Positions 15,848 to 23,308 of a DNA stretch of 35,643 bases are shown in pieces. Within the stretch, counting starts at the first letter, position 1; each line of letters starts with the position of its first letter. Both the position numbers and the translations under genes were made by a program. The notes below the pieces were generated by a model. It saw only the letters and a list, made by a program, of their open reading frames with translations, searched no databases and had not been told where the DNA came from. Source of the DNA: Oscillospiraceae bacterium (lineage in GTDB: Bacteria; Bacillota; Clostridia; Oscillospirales; Ruminococcaceae); assembly GCA_017481565.1 (NCBI GenBank), contig JAFUOZ010000062.1, positions 1 to 35,643 on the forward strand, read 5' to 3'.

Positions 15848-16783
15848 TTATTCAGCTGTTTCTGTTTCTGTTTCGGAAGGAGTATTTTCAGGTGCGGGAG
15901 TATTAACAGGTGTAGTCTGTGTTTTGCTTCCTGTCTTTGCTTCCTCTTCCTTGATCTGCTCCATAAGTGCGGTCATGTCGATAAGCATTGAGCCGTTTTC
16001 ACCGGATACCATGTAGGGAAGCTTTCCGTCCCACTTGTCAATATATTCCATAATGAGCATTTCGGGAGTAAGCTCCTGTGATTTCAGCTTGTAAGCCTCA
16101 GCCTCAGCCTCAGCCTTTGCTATGGTCTGTTCAGCCTCAACTCTTACACGCTGGAGATCCTGCTCAGCCTTGAGAGCATTCTGCTGTGCAGTCTGCTTTG
16201 CTTCGATAGCAGCATTATATTCAGCTGTAAAATCAAAGGAAATGATATTGAATATCTGTACATCGATACCGTAGCTTGTGATCTTTTCGTTAAGAAGGTC
16301 CTTCATCTGATCGCTGATGCTCTGACGCTCGGTGATAAGCTCCTCAGCCGTAAACTTTGCAGTTACAGCCTTTACGCACTCCTGAATAGCGGGTGCGATA
16401 ATGATGCTTTCATAGTCAAGACCTACATTCTGATAGATAGATGCGGAGCTTTCGTTGCGAACCTTGTAGTTGAGGGCTATTGTACTTGAAACAGTCTGAA
16501 GGTCCTTTGATGCAGAGGAACAGTCAACCTCAGATTTAAGAACCATGTTATCTATCTGGATAACGTCCTGAACAAAGGGGATCTTGAAATGAAGTCCCTC
16601 AGTAAGAACCTTCTGCTCAACCTTGCCCATTGTGGTAACAACGCCTGTATGACCTGCCTTTACTGTTGTAAAGCTGTTTAAAGCCACAACAAGAACAACA
16701 AGTCCGCCTATTACTCCGCCTACGATCTTTCCTGCCTTCTTCCCCGATGGTGAGGAAGCAGTATATACGTTATTATCTGCCAT
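15848..16783 (-). CDS. SPFH/Band 7 (prohibitin-like) membrane protein
   Basis: A 311-residue prohibitin-family protein. Residues about 19-36 form one membrane span (KIVGGVIGGLVVLVVALN). The Band 7 domain follows (about 37-215), with GHTGVVTTMGKVEQKVLTEGLHFKIPFVQDVIQID and the AYNAAIEAKQTAQQNALKAEQDLQRVRVEAEQTIAKAEAEAEA-type coiled coil at its end (pattern seen; about residues 190-235). The C-terminal 40 residues are a Thr/Pro/Glu-rich tail. SPFH proteins form large cage-like rings at membranes, often with FtsH-type proteases. The AAGGAG site lies 12 bases upstream, within a small hairpin (GCTCC ... GGAGC, about 16796-16814), which could limit translation. It is the last gene of the ricT transcript. 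Confidence 0.9.
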   Translation of the reverse strand: MADNNVYTASSPSGKKAGKIVGGVIGGLVVLVVALNSFTTVKAGHTGVVTTMGKVEQKVLTEGLHFKIPFVQDVIQIDNMVLKSEVDCSSASKDLQTVSSTIALNYKVRNESSASIYQNVGLDYESIIIAPAIQECVKAVTAKFTAEELITERQSISDQMKDLLNEKITSYGIDVQIFNIISFDFTAEYNAAIEAKQTAQQNALKAEQDLQRVRVEAEQTIAKAEAEAEAYKLKSQELTPEMLIMEYIDKWDGKLPYMVSGENGSMLIDMTALMEQIKEEEAKTGSKTQTTPVNTPAPENTPSETETETAE

Positions 16784-16837
16784 TGTTTATGTATGCTCCT
16801 TAATTACGGAGCGCTCCTTTCAAAAAATATGTGTTTC

Positions 16838-17086
16838 TTATATGCCAAGCTCGTCTTCTTCGTCGATCTCGATATCTGAATAATCATATTCGTGATCGTC
16901 CTTGCAGTTACACTTGCATACCTTTGATCCGCAGATATCGTAAATAAGTCTTGCAAGAGTGAAGATGCAGGTAAGAGCGGACAGTACGAGAATAGCGATC
17001 TGAACGCAGTTTACACTGTTATTGCAGCGGTCATTCTCCTTTGAAGAGCAAACTGTGCATAATACCTTACCGATTGAATTTTTCAT
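16838..17086 (-). CDS. Small membrane protein with Cys-rich flanks, 82 aa
   Basis: An 82-residue protein with one membrane span at about 28-50 (VQIAILVLSALTCIFTLARLIY). CTVC and NNSVNC lie before the span, and CGSKVCKCNC directly after it. The tail is very acidic (DYSDIEIDEEDE). GGAAG lies 10 bases before the ATG. Gene order ricT, this gene, SPFH on one strand with gaps of 82 and 54 bases suggests co-transcription, though a separate weak promoter before this gene cannot be excluded. Family not recognised; the cysteines could bind a metal. Confidence 0.7.
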   Translation of the reverse strand: MKNSIGKVLCTVCSSKENDRCNNSVNCVQIAILVLSALTCIFTLARLIYDICGSKVCKCNCKDDHEYDYSDIEIDEEDELGI

Positions 17087-17168
17087 AATGAATACTTCCT
17101 TTCATATTATATTTATACCGTCTTTTTATTATTCGGGTGAGAAACTGTTTATCACCACGGGAGCGGTA

Positions 17169-18035
17169 TTATTTATCCTCCAATGAACGAAGAGCCTTTA
17201 TCTCTTCTCTGTCAACACGTATCTTGCCGTCACGGATAACCTCAACGTCGTCCTTATTGTAGTTTACAGGCGCATCATCGGATTTTTCACGCTTTACCTT
17301 AAGATTGCCCGTAAGCAGATTGACCTCCTCAACATAGCCCTTGAAATCGGGAGTTTTAACATAAGCGCCCACCTTAGGAGTTATTTTGAGAAGCTCCTCA
17401 TAGCAGTCCTGCTCATATTTCAGACAGCACATAAGTCTGCCGCAGGTGCCCGATATTTTTGTGGGATTAAGTGAAAGACCCTGTTCCTTTGCCATTTTGA
17501 TAGACACAGGCTGAAAATCTCCCAGAAAGGACTTACAGCAGAAGGGTCTGCCGCATACGCCAAGTCCGCCGAGCATTTTGGCTTCGTCACGTACGCCTAT
17601 CTGTCTCAGCTCGATACGTGTACGGAATACAGATGCCAGATCCTTTACAAGCTCACGGAAATCAACACGGCTTTCGGCTGTGAAGTAGAAAAGCAGCTTA
17701 TTGTTGTCAAAGGTACATTCAACGTCCACAAGCTTCATATCCAGCTTGTGAGCCGCAATTTTCTCCTGACAGATCTTCATTGCATTTTTTTCCTTGACCT
17801 TATTCTGTTCGATAGTTTTAAGGTCTGCAGGGGTAGCACTGCGGATTATCTCCTTTAAGGGCGGTACGATCTTATCGTCCTCTACAAAGCGGTTTTCGAT
17901 AACTACATCTCCGCACTCAACGCCCCTTGCTGTCTCGACGATCACCTGACCGCCGAGCTTTATTTTTTCCCCTTTGGGTGAAAAGTAATATACCTTGCCC
18001 GCACTTTTAAAGCGGACGCCGATAATTTCAGTCAT
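17169..18035 (-). CDS. ricT: PSP1-domain protein RicT (YaaT)
   Basis: A 288-residue protein of the PSP1 family. Conserved cysteines occur in VCGRPFCCKSF and GTCGRLMCCLKYEQDC, and the family signature EQGLSLNPTKISGTCGRLMC is present. In Bacillus, RicT with RicA and RicF carries iron-sulfur clusters and directs RNase Y to transcripts, affecting sporulation, competence and biofilm. Neither RicA nor RicF is in the window. GGAG lies 7 bases before the ATG, and a short GCC-GAAA-GGC hairpin (18050-18059) sits just upstream in the leader. It is the first gene of the minus-strand unit with the small Cys-rich membrane protein and SPFH protein. Confidence 0.92.
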   Translation of the reverse strand: MTEIIGVRFKSAGKVYYFSPKGEKIKLGGQVIVETARGVECGDVVIENRFVEDDKIVPPLKEIIRSATPADLKTIEQNKVKEKNAMKICQEKIAAHKLDMKLVDVECTFDNNKLLFYFTAESRVDFRELVKDLASVFRTRIELRQIGVRDEAKMLGGLGVCGRPFCCKSFLGDFQPVSIKMAKEQGLSLNPTKISGTCGRLMCCLKYEQDCYEELLKITPKVGAYVKTPDFKGYVEEVNLLTGNLKVKREKSDDAPVNYNKDDVEVIRDGKIRVDREEIKALRSLEDK

Positions 18036-18080
18036 AAACGCTCCATTCTGCCTTTCGGCGTTTTTTTCTATACATTACTT

Positions 18081-18109
18081 ATCATACCATATTTATATGT
18101 AAAAGTCAA
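18081..18109 (-). promoter_or_regulatory. Promoter of ricT
   Basis: Minus-strand TTGACT (18104-18109), 17-base spacer, TATGAT (18081-18086); the predicted leader is about 40 nt. Confidence 0.7.
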
Positions 18110-18218
18110 ATGTTTATGTAAAAACAAGCGGTTTATTTTTGTGTTGATAATAACTTGTACATATATATTGAAATGATGTGGGTTATTTTGTTGTAAATGT
18201 GGAAAAAACAGTGAAATA

Positions 18219-18247
18219 TTGACAATATAATAATTTAATGTTATCAT
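18219..18247 (+). promoter_or_regulatory. Promoter of the two-lipoprotein operon
   Basis: TTGACA (18219-18224), 17-base spacer, TATCAT (18242-18247). Confidence 0.7.
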
Positions 18248-18291
18248 ATTGTTGTAACATATCATAAAATACTAAAGGGAGTGCATTATTA

Positions 18292-19443
18292 ATGAATTTC
18301 AAAAAATTATCAGCTGCGGCAGCGGCTTTGCTTATGCTTTCGGGAATGACTGCCTGCGGATCATCATCAGAGAGCGGTTCCGATGAAAAAATTGAAACAG
18401 TTGTGATCACCGAGCCGCCTGTATCGGAAACGTCCTCCGATACATCTGCAGAAACAGAAGCAGTATCGGAAAGTGTGGTTTCCTCCGAAACCGAATCGGA
18501 GACCTCCTCCGAATCTACTGAGGAGATCGTTACTGAGGAAACATCTGCAGAAGCTGAACCGGTATCCGAAACAGTACCTGAAACATCAGCCGAAAACAAT
18601 ACAGGCGCAGAAGCTGTATCGGGCGGATATTATTCATCATCGGAAACACCTGTTTCCTTCGATCTGGATATGGACGGTACAGATGAAATTATCGAATATG
18701 TTATAAGTCCCGATGATACGGAAGGGGAATATTATCTTTCGGTAAATGATATACAGTTCAATCTCTATGATATATGGCCCTATTATGCGCCGATCGACAG
18801 GATATGCATATGCGATATGGATACCTCGGATAATTATCACGAGATCGCTGTATCAACATCAGGTCCAAGCGTTGATTATTCAACGGCATTTTTCAGATAT
18901 GACAGCAACGGTCTTACATATATGGGTGAGGTGGGTGACACCATTGCAGGCGATATGGAATATGAAATGAGTATCGTGGATCAGAACGGTGAGTCTCTGA
19001 CAGTAAATGGTGACGGTACAGTAACAGCCGCAAAGCGTCTTGATATTTTTCAGACATGGTTTGCATATACCACCTATGAATACAGCAATGAAGCAGGCTG
19101 CTTTATTGAGCTTGCTGACTTTTTGTATTATCCCTACGGTGAAGATCGTATGAATGATTATGAATCCGTAAGCACTCAGATCAGCGAAAGCTGGGAGATA
19201 TCTTCATCAAGAGAGCCGATAAATATTTATTCTGAAATGAGCTTTGAATGTGAGCCTGTTGTCTTTGAGCCTCAGAAGTTTGTGGCTACCGCAACGGATA
19301 ATATCACCTGGGTATATATCGTAGGCGAAAGCGGTGCAAGCGGCTGGATATACTGTGACGACAGTACTTATTTCAATTACATCGACTCCGTAACAGGTGA
19401 AAGCCTTGAAATGCCTTTCGATAACCTGCAGATGTATGATTGA
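18292..19443 (+). CDS. Lipoprotein with Ser/Glu/Thr-rich linker
   Basis: A 383-residue lipoprotein. Residues 1-22 are a lipoprotein signal peptide (MNFKKLSAAAAALLMLSGMTAC, lipid on Cys22). Residues about 25-115 are a low-complexity Ser/Thr/Glu linker. Then SFDLDMDGTDEIIEY resembles a short calcium-binding FG-GAP/VCBS-like D-x-D-x-D-G loop, and ICDMDTSDNYHEIAV looks like a second such loop. The C-terminal 60 residues (KFVATATDNITWVYIVGESGASGWIYC) may be an SH3-like beta barrel. The exact family is not recognised. It lies 21 bases upstream of the barnase-domain lipoprotein, which has the same linker style, so the pair is co-transcribed. Whether it binds or controls the ribonuclease is speculation. 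Confidence 0.8.
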   Translation: MNFKKLSAAAAALLMLSGMTACGSSSESGSDEKIETVVITEPPVSETSSDTSAETEAVSESVVSSETESETSSESTEEIVTEETSAEAEPVSETVPETSAENNTGAEAVSGGYYSSSETPVSFDLDMDGTDEIIEYVISPDDTEGEYYLSVNDIQFNLYDIWPYYAPIDRICICDMDTSDNYHEIAVSTSGPSVDYSTAFFRYDSNGLTYMGEVGDTIAGDMEYEMSIVDQNGESLTVNGDGTVTAAKRLDIFQTWFAYTTYEYSNEAGCFIELADFLYYPYGEDRMNDYESVSTQISESWEISSSREPINIYSEMSFECEPVVFEPQKFVATATDNITWVYIVGESGASGWIYCDDSTYFNYIDSVTGESLEMPFDNLQMYD

Positions 19444-19464
19444 TCTTAACGGGAGAAATAAGAA

Positions 19465-20109
19465 ATGAAAAGAGCCTTATCAATTAAGATCAGATGTGTA
19501 TTGTCTGCGCTGCTTTGTGCACTGATGCTGTGCGGCTGTATGGATATGTATACTCTCATGGAGGATACTCAGTCTGATACATATACAGAGGAATATTCTG
19601 ATACACTGACAGAATATGATACGGAAACCATATCCGAAACAGATACGGAAACCTTGTCCGAAACGGAAACGAGTACCGAAGCAGAGACGGAAACCGATAT
19701 ATATTCCGAAACAACAGCACAGGAGGTATTTTCCGACACTGCTGCCGAAAGCATTGACAATGATGTAATACTTGAAGAGGGCAGCTATACCACCCCCGAG
19801 GACGTAGCGGAATATATCCATACCTTCGGAACTCTTCCAAGTAATTTTATCACAAAAAAGGAAGCCAAAAAGCTTGGCTGGGATTCCTCAAAGGGAAATC
19901 TGTGGCAGGTCGCCGACGGAATGAGTATCGGCGGAGACCATTTCGGCAACTATGAGGGACTTCTTCCCGATGCCGAGGGCAGAAAATGGACCGAATGTGA
20001 TGTAAATTACAACGGCGGCTACAGAGGTGCCGAGCGTATCATTTTTTCAAATGACGGTCTTATCTACTATACAGACGATCATTACGAAAGCTTTACACAG
20101 TTATATTAA
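19465..20109 (+). CDS. Lipoprotein with a barnase-type ribonuclease domain
   Basis: A 214-residue lipoprotein. The signal peptide ends in LMLCGC (lipidated Cys25). Residues about 33-98 are a Ser/Thr/Glu linker. Residues about 108-214 align end to end with barnase: EYIHTFGTLPSNFITKKEAK, LGWDSSKGNLWQVADG, SIGGDHFGNYEG, LPDAEGRKWTECDVNY and DHYESFTQLY. The barnase catalytic residues Lys27, Glu73, Arg83, Arg87 and His102 correspond to Lys131, Glu177, Arg187, Arg191 and His206 with identical spacing, so it should be an active guanyl-preferring endoribonuclease (inferred), displayed outside the membrane. No barstar-like frame is nearby, which fits an enzyme active only after export. GGAG precedes the ATG. 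A palindromic repeat begins at the stop codon. Roles could be RNA scavenging or antagonism. Confidence 0.93.
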   Translation: MKRALSIKIRCVLSALLCALMLCGCMDMYTLMEDTQSDTYTEEYSDTLTEYDTETISETDTETLSETETSTEAETETDIYSETTAQEVFSDTAAESIDNDVILEEGSYTTPEDVAEYIHTFGTLPSNFITKKEAKKLGWDSSKGNLWQVADGMSIGGDHFGNYEGLLPDAEGRKWTECDVNYNGGYRGAERIIFSNDGLIYYTDDHYESFTQLY

Positions 20110-20185
20110 TGAACCGCTGATCAAATCGCTATGGATCTTCAAGCGTCGGGAGCGATGGCTGCGCCGTTAATCAGCGTTTCCTTAA
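20106..20185. repeat. Palindromic dispersed repeat, copy 2 (80 bp)
   Basis: Ends TTAATGAACCGCTGATCAAATCG and CCGTTAATCAGCGTTTCCTTAA are related in inverted orientation to each other and to the ends at 7579-7694. The first base lies within the last codon of the barnase-domain gene, and its stop codon TAA is part of the repeat end. The interior is shorter than copy 1 and less palindromic. Confidence 0.65.
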
Positions 20186-20206
20186 GGCAATAAATACAGT
20201 TCAGGT

Positions 20207-20247
20207 AAGGACCTCGGCTTTTCCTTAATGGGAAATCTGAGGTCCTT
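20207..20247 (+). terminator. Hairpin downstream of the barnase-domain gene
   Basis: Stem AAGGACCTC (20207-20215) / GAGGTCCTT (20239-20247), with an inner CTTTTCC / GGAAA extension. There is no strong T run after it, so termination efficiency is uncertain. The gene-free region 20110-20449 holds the repeat, this hairpin and the next promoter. Confidence 0.5.
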
Positions 20248-20339
20248 CGGTATATTATCATAAAAATAAACAAAATGCGTTTTATCAACATTCCAATGTA
20301 GCATTATGACGAATAAAACATGGAATTGTCGATTTTCTA

Positions 20340-20368
20340 TTGACAAGACACCGTTTTAATGATATTAT
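20340..20368 (+). promoter_or_regulatory. Promoter of the L,D-transpeptidase gene
   Basis: TTGACA (20340-20345), 17-base spacer, TATTAT (20363-20368). The predicted leader is about 75 nt. Confidence 0.7.
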
Positions 20369-20449
20369 ATATTGTGGCTTATTCTATCGTAGCAGAGCTT
20401 ATTCGGCTGCGGGAATAATACCTTAATTATTAAAAAGGATGGATAAATA

Positions 20450-21982
20450 ATGGGTAATAAAACAGACTTTGACAGAAAGCCTGCCCGATATTCCGACAGC
20501 TATTCAGATGAAAGCGATATTTCAGGAATGATCTCATCGGCTATAGCTCAGAAAAAGAAAAAAAAGCGTGCAAAAAAACGCAATAAGGGACTTGTTCTGG
20601 GCGGTGCTATAGGCGGAGCGGTACTTCTTCTGGGAATCGGTACTTATGTTATCGGCTGGGTAAACTCAATGGGAAAGTTCCTGCCCAATACATATATCAA
20701 TGATACAGATGTAAGCGGCATGAATCCCAAGCAGGCAGCTGCCGCAATACAAATGGGTCCTTCATCGGAATATCTTGTTATCAACGGAAGAAATTCCACG
20801 ATAGAGCATATTCCCCTTGATTATTTCAATTATGAATTTGATGTATATTCCGAGGTCAAAAAGCTTTTTGATGATATTGATTATTCAAAGTGGTTTACAT
20901 CATACTTCAAGAATACCGATTATTATACAGAGTGTGAAGCTCAGTATGACGCTGAAAAGCTGGAATATATACTGAGAAATACTATCTGGGGAGATACAGA
21001 CACAGCGGACGCAAAGCTTCGTCACGGCGAGGACGGCTATTATATTCAGCCTGAGGTATACGGTGATACCGTTGATATCGAAAAGCTTGTGGATTATGTT
21101 ATCACCTCGGTAAATGGCGGTACTCTCAATATCGACCTTACACAGAGCAGCTGCTATTCTGATCCTACCGTTTTTGCGGAGGATCTTACCGAGAAGCTTG
21201 AGGATATGAACAAGAACTTCAACTTCACTATTACCTATGACTTTGACTATGCACAGGAAATTCTCACAGGTGCAGATATCTATGAGTGGATGGACGATAA
21301 CGGCAATATCGACAGAAGCAAGGCAGAGGCTTTTATTGCAAGTCTCGCTGCGAAATACGATACATTCATGAAGGACCGTTCCTTCCGAACAACCGAACGG
21401 GGCGTTATCACAATGAGTCAGGGACGATATTCCACAGGTCAGTACGGCTGGTGGATAGATCAGGAAAAGTCTGTTGAAAAGCTTCTTGGATATATCGAAG
21501 CCCGTGAAACAAAGACGGTTGATCCTATGTATGTTACGCTTGAATCGGGTTACTGCTACGAGGGCTATGAGTCGGGCAGAACGGAAGATGACGATATCGG
21601 TACTACATATATCGAGGTAGACCTTTCAAATCAGAAGATGTGGTATTACCGTGACAGCGAGCTGCTTTTCGAGACAGATCAGATCGTTTCGGGTAAGGCT
21701 ACAGACGCATCAAGAAAAACACCCGGTGGCGTATACAGTGTATACACCAAGAGCACAAACTATACAATGGTTGCCGCTGACGGTTCATATACCGCAAAGT
21801 GCAGCTACTTTATGAGATGCAGCTTTGAGGGTATCGGCTTTCACGACTTAAGCAGAGGCGCTTACGGCGGAGATATCTATATCAACAACGGTTCACACGG
21901 CTGTATCAACATGAAATACAGCGAGGTAAAGCAGCTTTATGACCTTGTTGAAAGAGGAACTCCCGTTATTATGTACTATTGA
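20450..21982 (+). CDS. Membrane-anchored L,D-transpeptidase (YkuD) with PG-binding-4 region
   Basis: A 510-residue type II membrane protein. Residues 1-45 are a cytoplasmic, very basic segment (QKKKKKRAKKRNKG). One membrane span is at about 46-68. An extracellular region of about 300 residues starts KFLPNTYINDTDVSGMNPKQAAAAI, typical of the PG_binding_4 domain found with YkuD. The C-terminal L,D-transpeptidase domain (about 380-510) has IEVDLSNQKMWYY, GFHDLSRGAYGG and the catalytic SHGCINM with Cys485 and His483. Such enzymes make 3-3 cross-links in peptidoglycan and resist most penicillins. It is transcribed alone from the promoter at 20340 and ends at a strong terminator. Confidence 0.93.
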   Translation: MGNKTDFDRKPARYSDSYSDESDISGMISSAIAQKKKKKRAKKRNKGLVLGGAIGGAVLLLGIGTYVIGWVNSMGKFLPNTYINDTDVSGMNPKQAAAAIQMGPSSEYLVINGRNSTIEHIPLDYFNYEFDVYSEVKKLFDDIDYSKWFTSYFKNTDYYTECEAQYDAEKLEYILRNTIWGDTDTADAKLRHGEDGYYIQPEVYGDTVDIEKLVDYVITSVNGGTLNIDLTQSSCYSDPTVFAEDLTEKLEDMNKNFNFTITYDFDYAQEILTGADIYEWMDDNGNIDRSKAEAFIASLAAKYDTFMKDRSFRTTERGVITMSQGRYSTGQYGWWIDQEKSVEKLLGYIEARETKTVDPMYVTLESGYCYEGYESGRTEDDDIGTTYIEVDLSNQKMWYYRDSELLFETDQIVSGKATDASRKTPGGVYSVYTKSTNYTMVAADGSYTAKCSYFMRCSFEGIGFHDLSRGAYGGDIYINNGSHGCINMKYSEVKQLYDLVERGTPVIMYY

Positions 21983-21992
21983 TTCAGTAATA

Positions 21993-22033
21993 GAAAAATC
22001 CCGCGGAAATATAATTTCCACGGGATTTTTTAC
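21993..22033. terminator. Bidirectional terminator between L,D-transpeptidase and GNAT
   Basis: Near-perfect stem AAAATCCCGCGGAAAT / ATTTCCACGGGATTTT with one mismatch, and T or A tracts at both ends. It overlaps the stop codon of the minus-strand gene. Confidence 0.85.
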
Positions 22034-22464
22034 AGCCATTTTATAAATGCTGTCTTGTCATTTCGGTTATATCCTGCCCTTTCGTAAAAACGAAGGGTAC
22101 TTTCCTTTTTCGAGCCTGTAAGCAGCATAAGCTTATAGCAGCCTTCTTTTTTGGCAATCTCATCGGCGTAGGCAAGGCACGCAGACGCAAGTCCTCTGTT
22201 TCTGTATCCGCAGTCGGTTATCACATTTTCGATAAGGGCATATGGCTGCTGACCGTGAGTAAGATTCGGTATTATTACACATACACATGAAGATACTATC
22301 TTACCGTCCTCCTCTGCCACTATAATATGATGATTTTCATCCTTGCATATCCTGTTCCACAGTGACATAAGCTTTTCTGTTTTTTCGGGAAAGGGATTAT
22401 CATGCAGCTGTGTATAAAGGGTCATAAGTCCGTCAAGATCCTGCGGTATTATTTCTCTTATCAT
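22030..22464 (-). CDS. GNAT-family N-acetyltransferase
   Basis: A 144-residue single-domain GNAT protein. It begins MIREIIPQDLDGLMTLYTQL and has the acetyl-CoA loop in VITDCGYRNRGLASACLAYA (motif A, R-N-R-G-L-A) at about 86-105. The C-terminal YKLMLLTGSKKESTLRFYERAGY is the usual motif B. I chose the ATG at 22464 because AGGTGAT precedes it; a GTG at 22473 and an ATG at 22470 lie too close to or inside that site. Substrate unknown. It sits just after the terminator of the FliD-like gene and may depend on a promoter I did not find or on read-through. Confidence 0.82.
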   Translation of the reverse strand: MIREIIPQDLDGLMTLYTQLHDNPFPEKTEKLMSLWNRICKDENHHIIVAEEDGKIVSSCVCVIIPNLTHGQQPYALIENVITDCGYRNRGLASACLAYADEIAKKEGCYKLMLLTGSKKESTLRFYERAGYNRNDKTAFIKWL

Positions 22465-22477
22465 ATTCATCACCTGA

Positions 22478-22510
22478 AAAACCGCCGCTGCAAAAAAACA
22501 GCGGCGGTCA
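22478..22510 (-). terminator. Terminator of the FliD-like gene
   Basis: Perfect GC-rich 10-bp stem ACCGCCGCTG (22481-22490) / CAGCGGCGGT (22499-22508) with a loop of A residues, followed on the minus strand by TTTTT. Confidence 0.85.
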
Positions 22511-22517
22511 TTTTTGA

Positions 22518-23234
22518 TTATACGTTAGTACTTAAAAGAGCGGTCACCATTGTTCCCGAATAGGAAGCAAGTCTGCCGTCACGGTCATATGTACCGTTCA
22601 TTTCAAACTTAGCGGCAGCATTGATATCCTGTGCCTTGTTTACTGTCTTTGCGCTTATTGAATAATTTCCTCCGAAAACATTCTTTACGTCCTGAGGATC
22701 AGCCTTGCTGAGCTTGTCCTTATCAACGGAAAGAGTATTGTCATCATTGATGGAAATGCCTATTCTTGAAAGAGAATTCTTATAAGAGGACATAGTTTTG
22801 CCCATAGCCTCTCCTCTGTCAAGAGCAACGGAGCTTTTAGAATCCTTAAGAGCATTTACCGTATCGTTATAATCATTCACGAAATCGGAAACGTTCTTGG
22901 ATATTGCTTCAATATTATACTTGCCCTTATTATCCTTTGCAAAGGTATCGCCTGCCGCAAGTCTGCCTGCTGACTTTTCAAGTGCAGCTGCACTTTCCGC
23001 AACCAGCTTTTCCTTTTCGGAATTCTTTTCATCTCTTCTGCCGAAAAGCTTTTCGGCGATCTTATTAACTTCGGAATTTTTATTGGCTAAAGGGTTCTGC
23101 TTGTTTACAGCGGAATTTCTCAGCGCATCGGAAAGCGCAGAGGGATCCTTGCTGATATTGCCGTTGGGGTTTTTCATTGAATTTCCGTAATAGGAATTCA
23201 TGATATAACTGTTGATACCTGATACTACTGACAT
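22518..23234 (-). CDS. FliD C-terminal-like protein
   Basis: A 238-residue protein. The central part (about 105-195) has the pattern of the flagellar cap protein FliD C-terminal domain: VSDFVNDYNDTVNAL, an interrupted helix, then SRIGISINDDNTLSVDKDKL and DVKNVFGG. The N-terminus (SVVSGINSYIMNSYYGNSM) is Ser/Asn/Tyr-rich, and a charged coiled-coil stretch follows. At 238 residues it lacks the large N-terminal and variable domains of true FliD (usually 400-700). No signal peptide or membrane segment. GGGAGG lies 8 bases before the ATG. With no other flagellar gene nearby it could be a diverged export substrate or a repurposed surface protein. Confidence 0.65.
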   Translation of the reverse strand: MSVVSGINSYIMNSYYGNSMKNPNGNISKDPSALSDALRNSAVNKQNPLANKNSEVNKIAEKLFGRRDEKNSEKEKLVAESAAALEKSAGRLAAGDTFAKDNKGKYNIEAISKNVSDFVNDYNDTVNALKDSKSSVALDRGEAMGKTMSSYKNSLSRIGISINDDNTLSVDKDKLSKADPQDVKNVFGGNYSISAKTVNKAQDINAAAKFEMNGTYDRDGRLASYSGTMVTALLSTNV

Positions 23235-23267
23235 AGAATTACCCTCCCATACAATTTTTCTGAATTA

Positions 23268-23296
23268 AGTATATACTATTATGAATGATTTGTCAA
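23268..23296 (-). promoter_or_regulatory. Promoter of the FliD-like gene
   Basis: Minus-strand TTGACA (23291-23296), 17-base spacer, TATACT (23268-23273). It begins 13 bases after the stop codon of the upstream gene. Confidence 0.75.
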
Positions 23297-23308
23297 GTGT
23301 ATCTGCAC

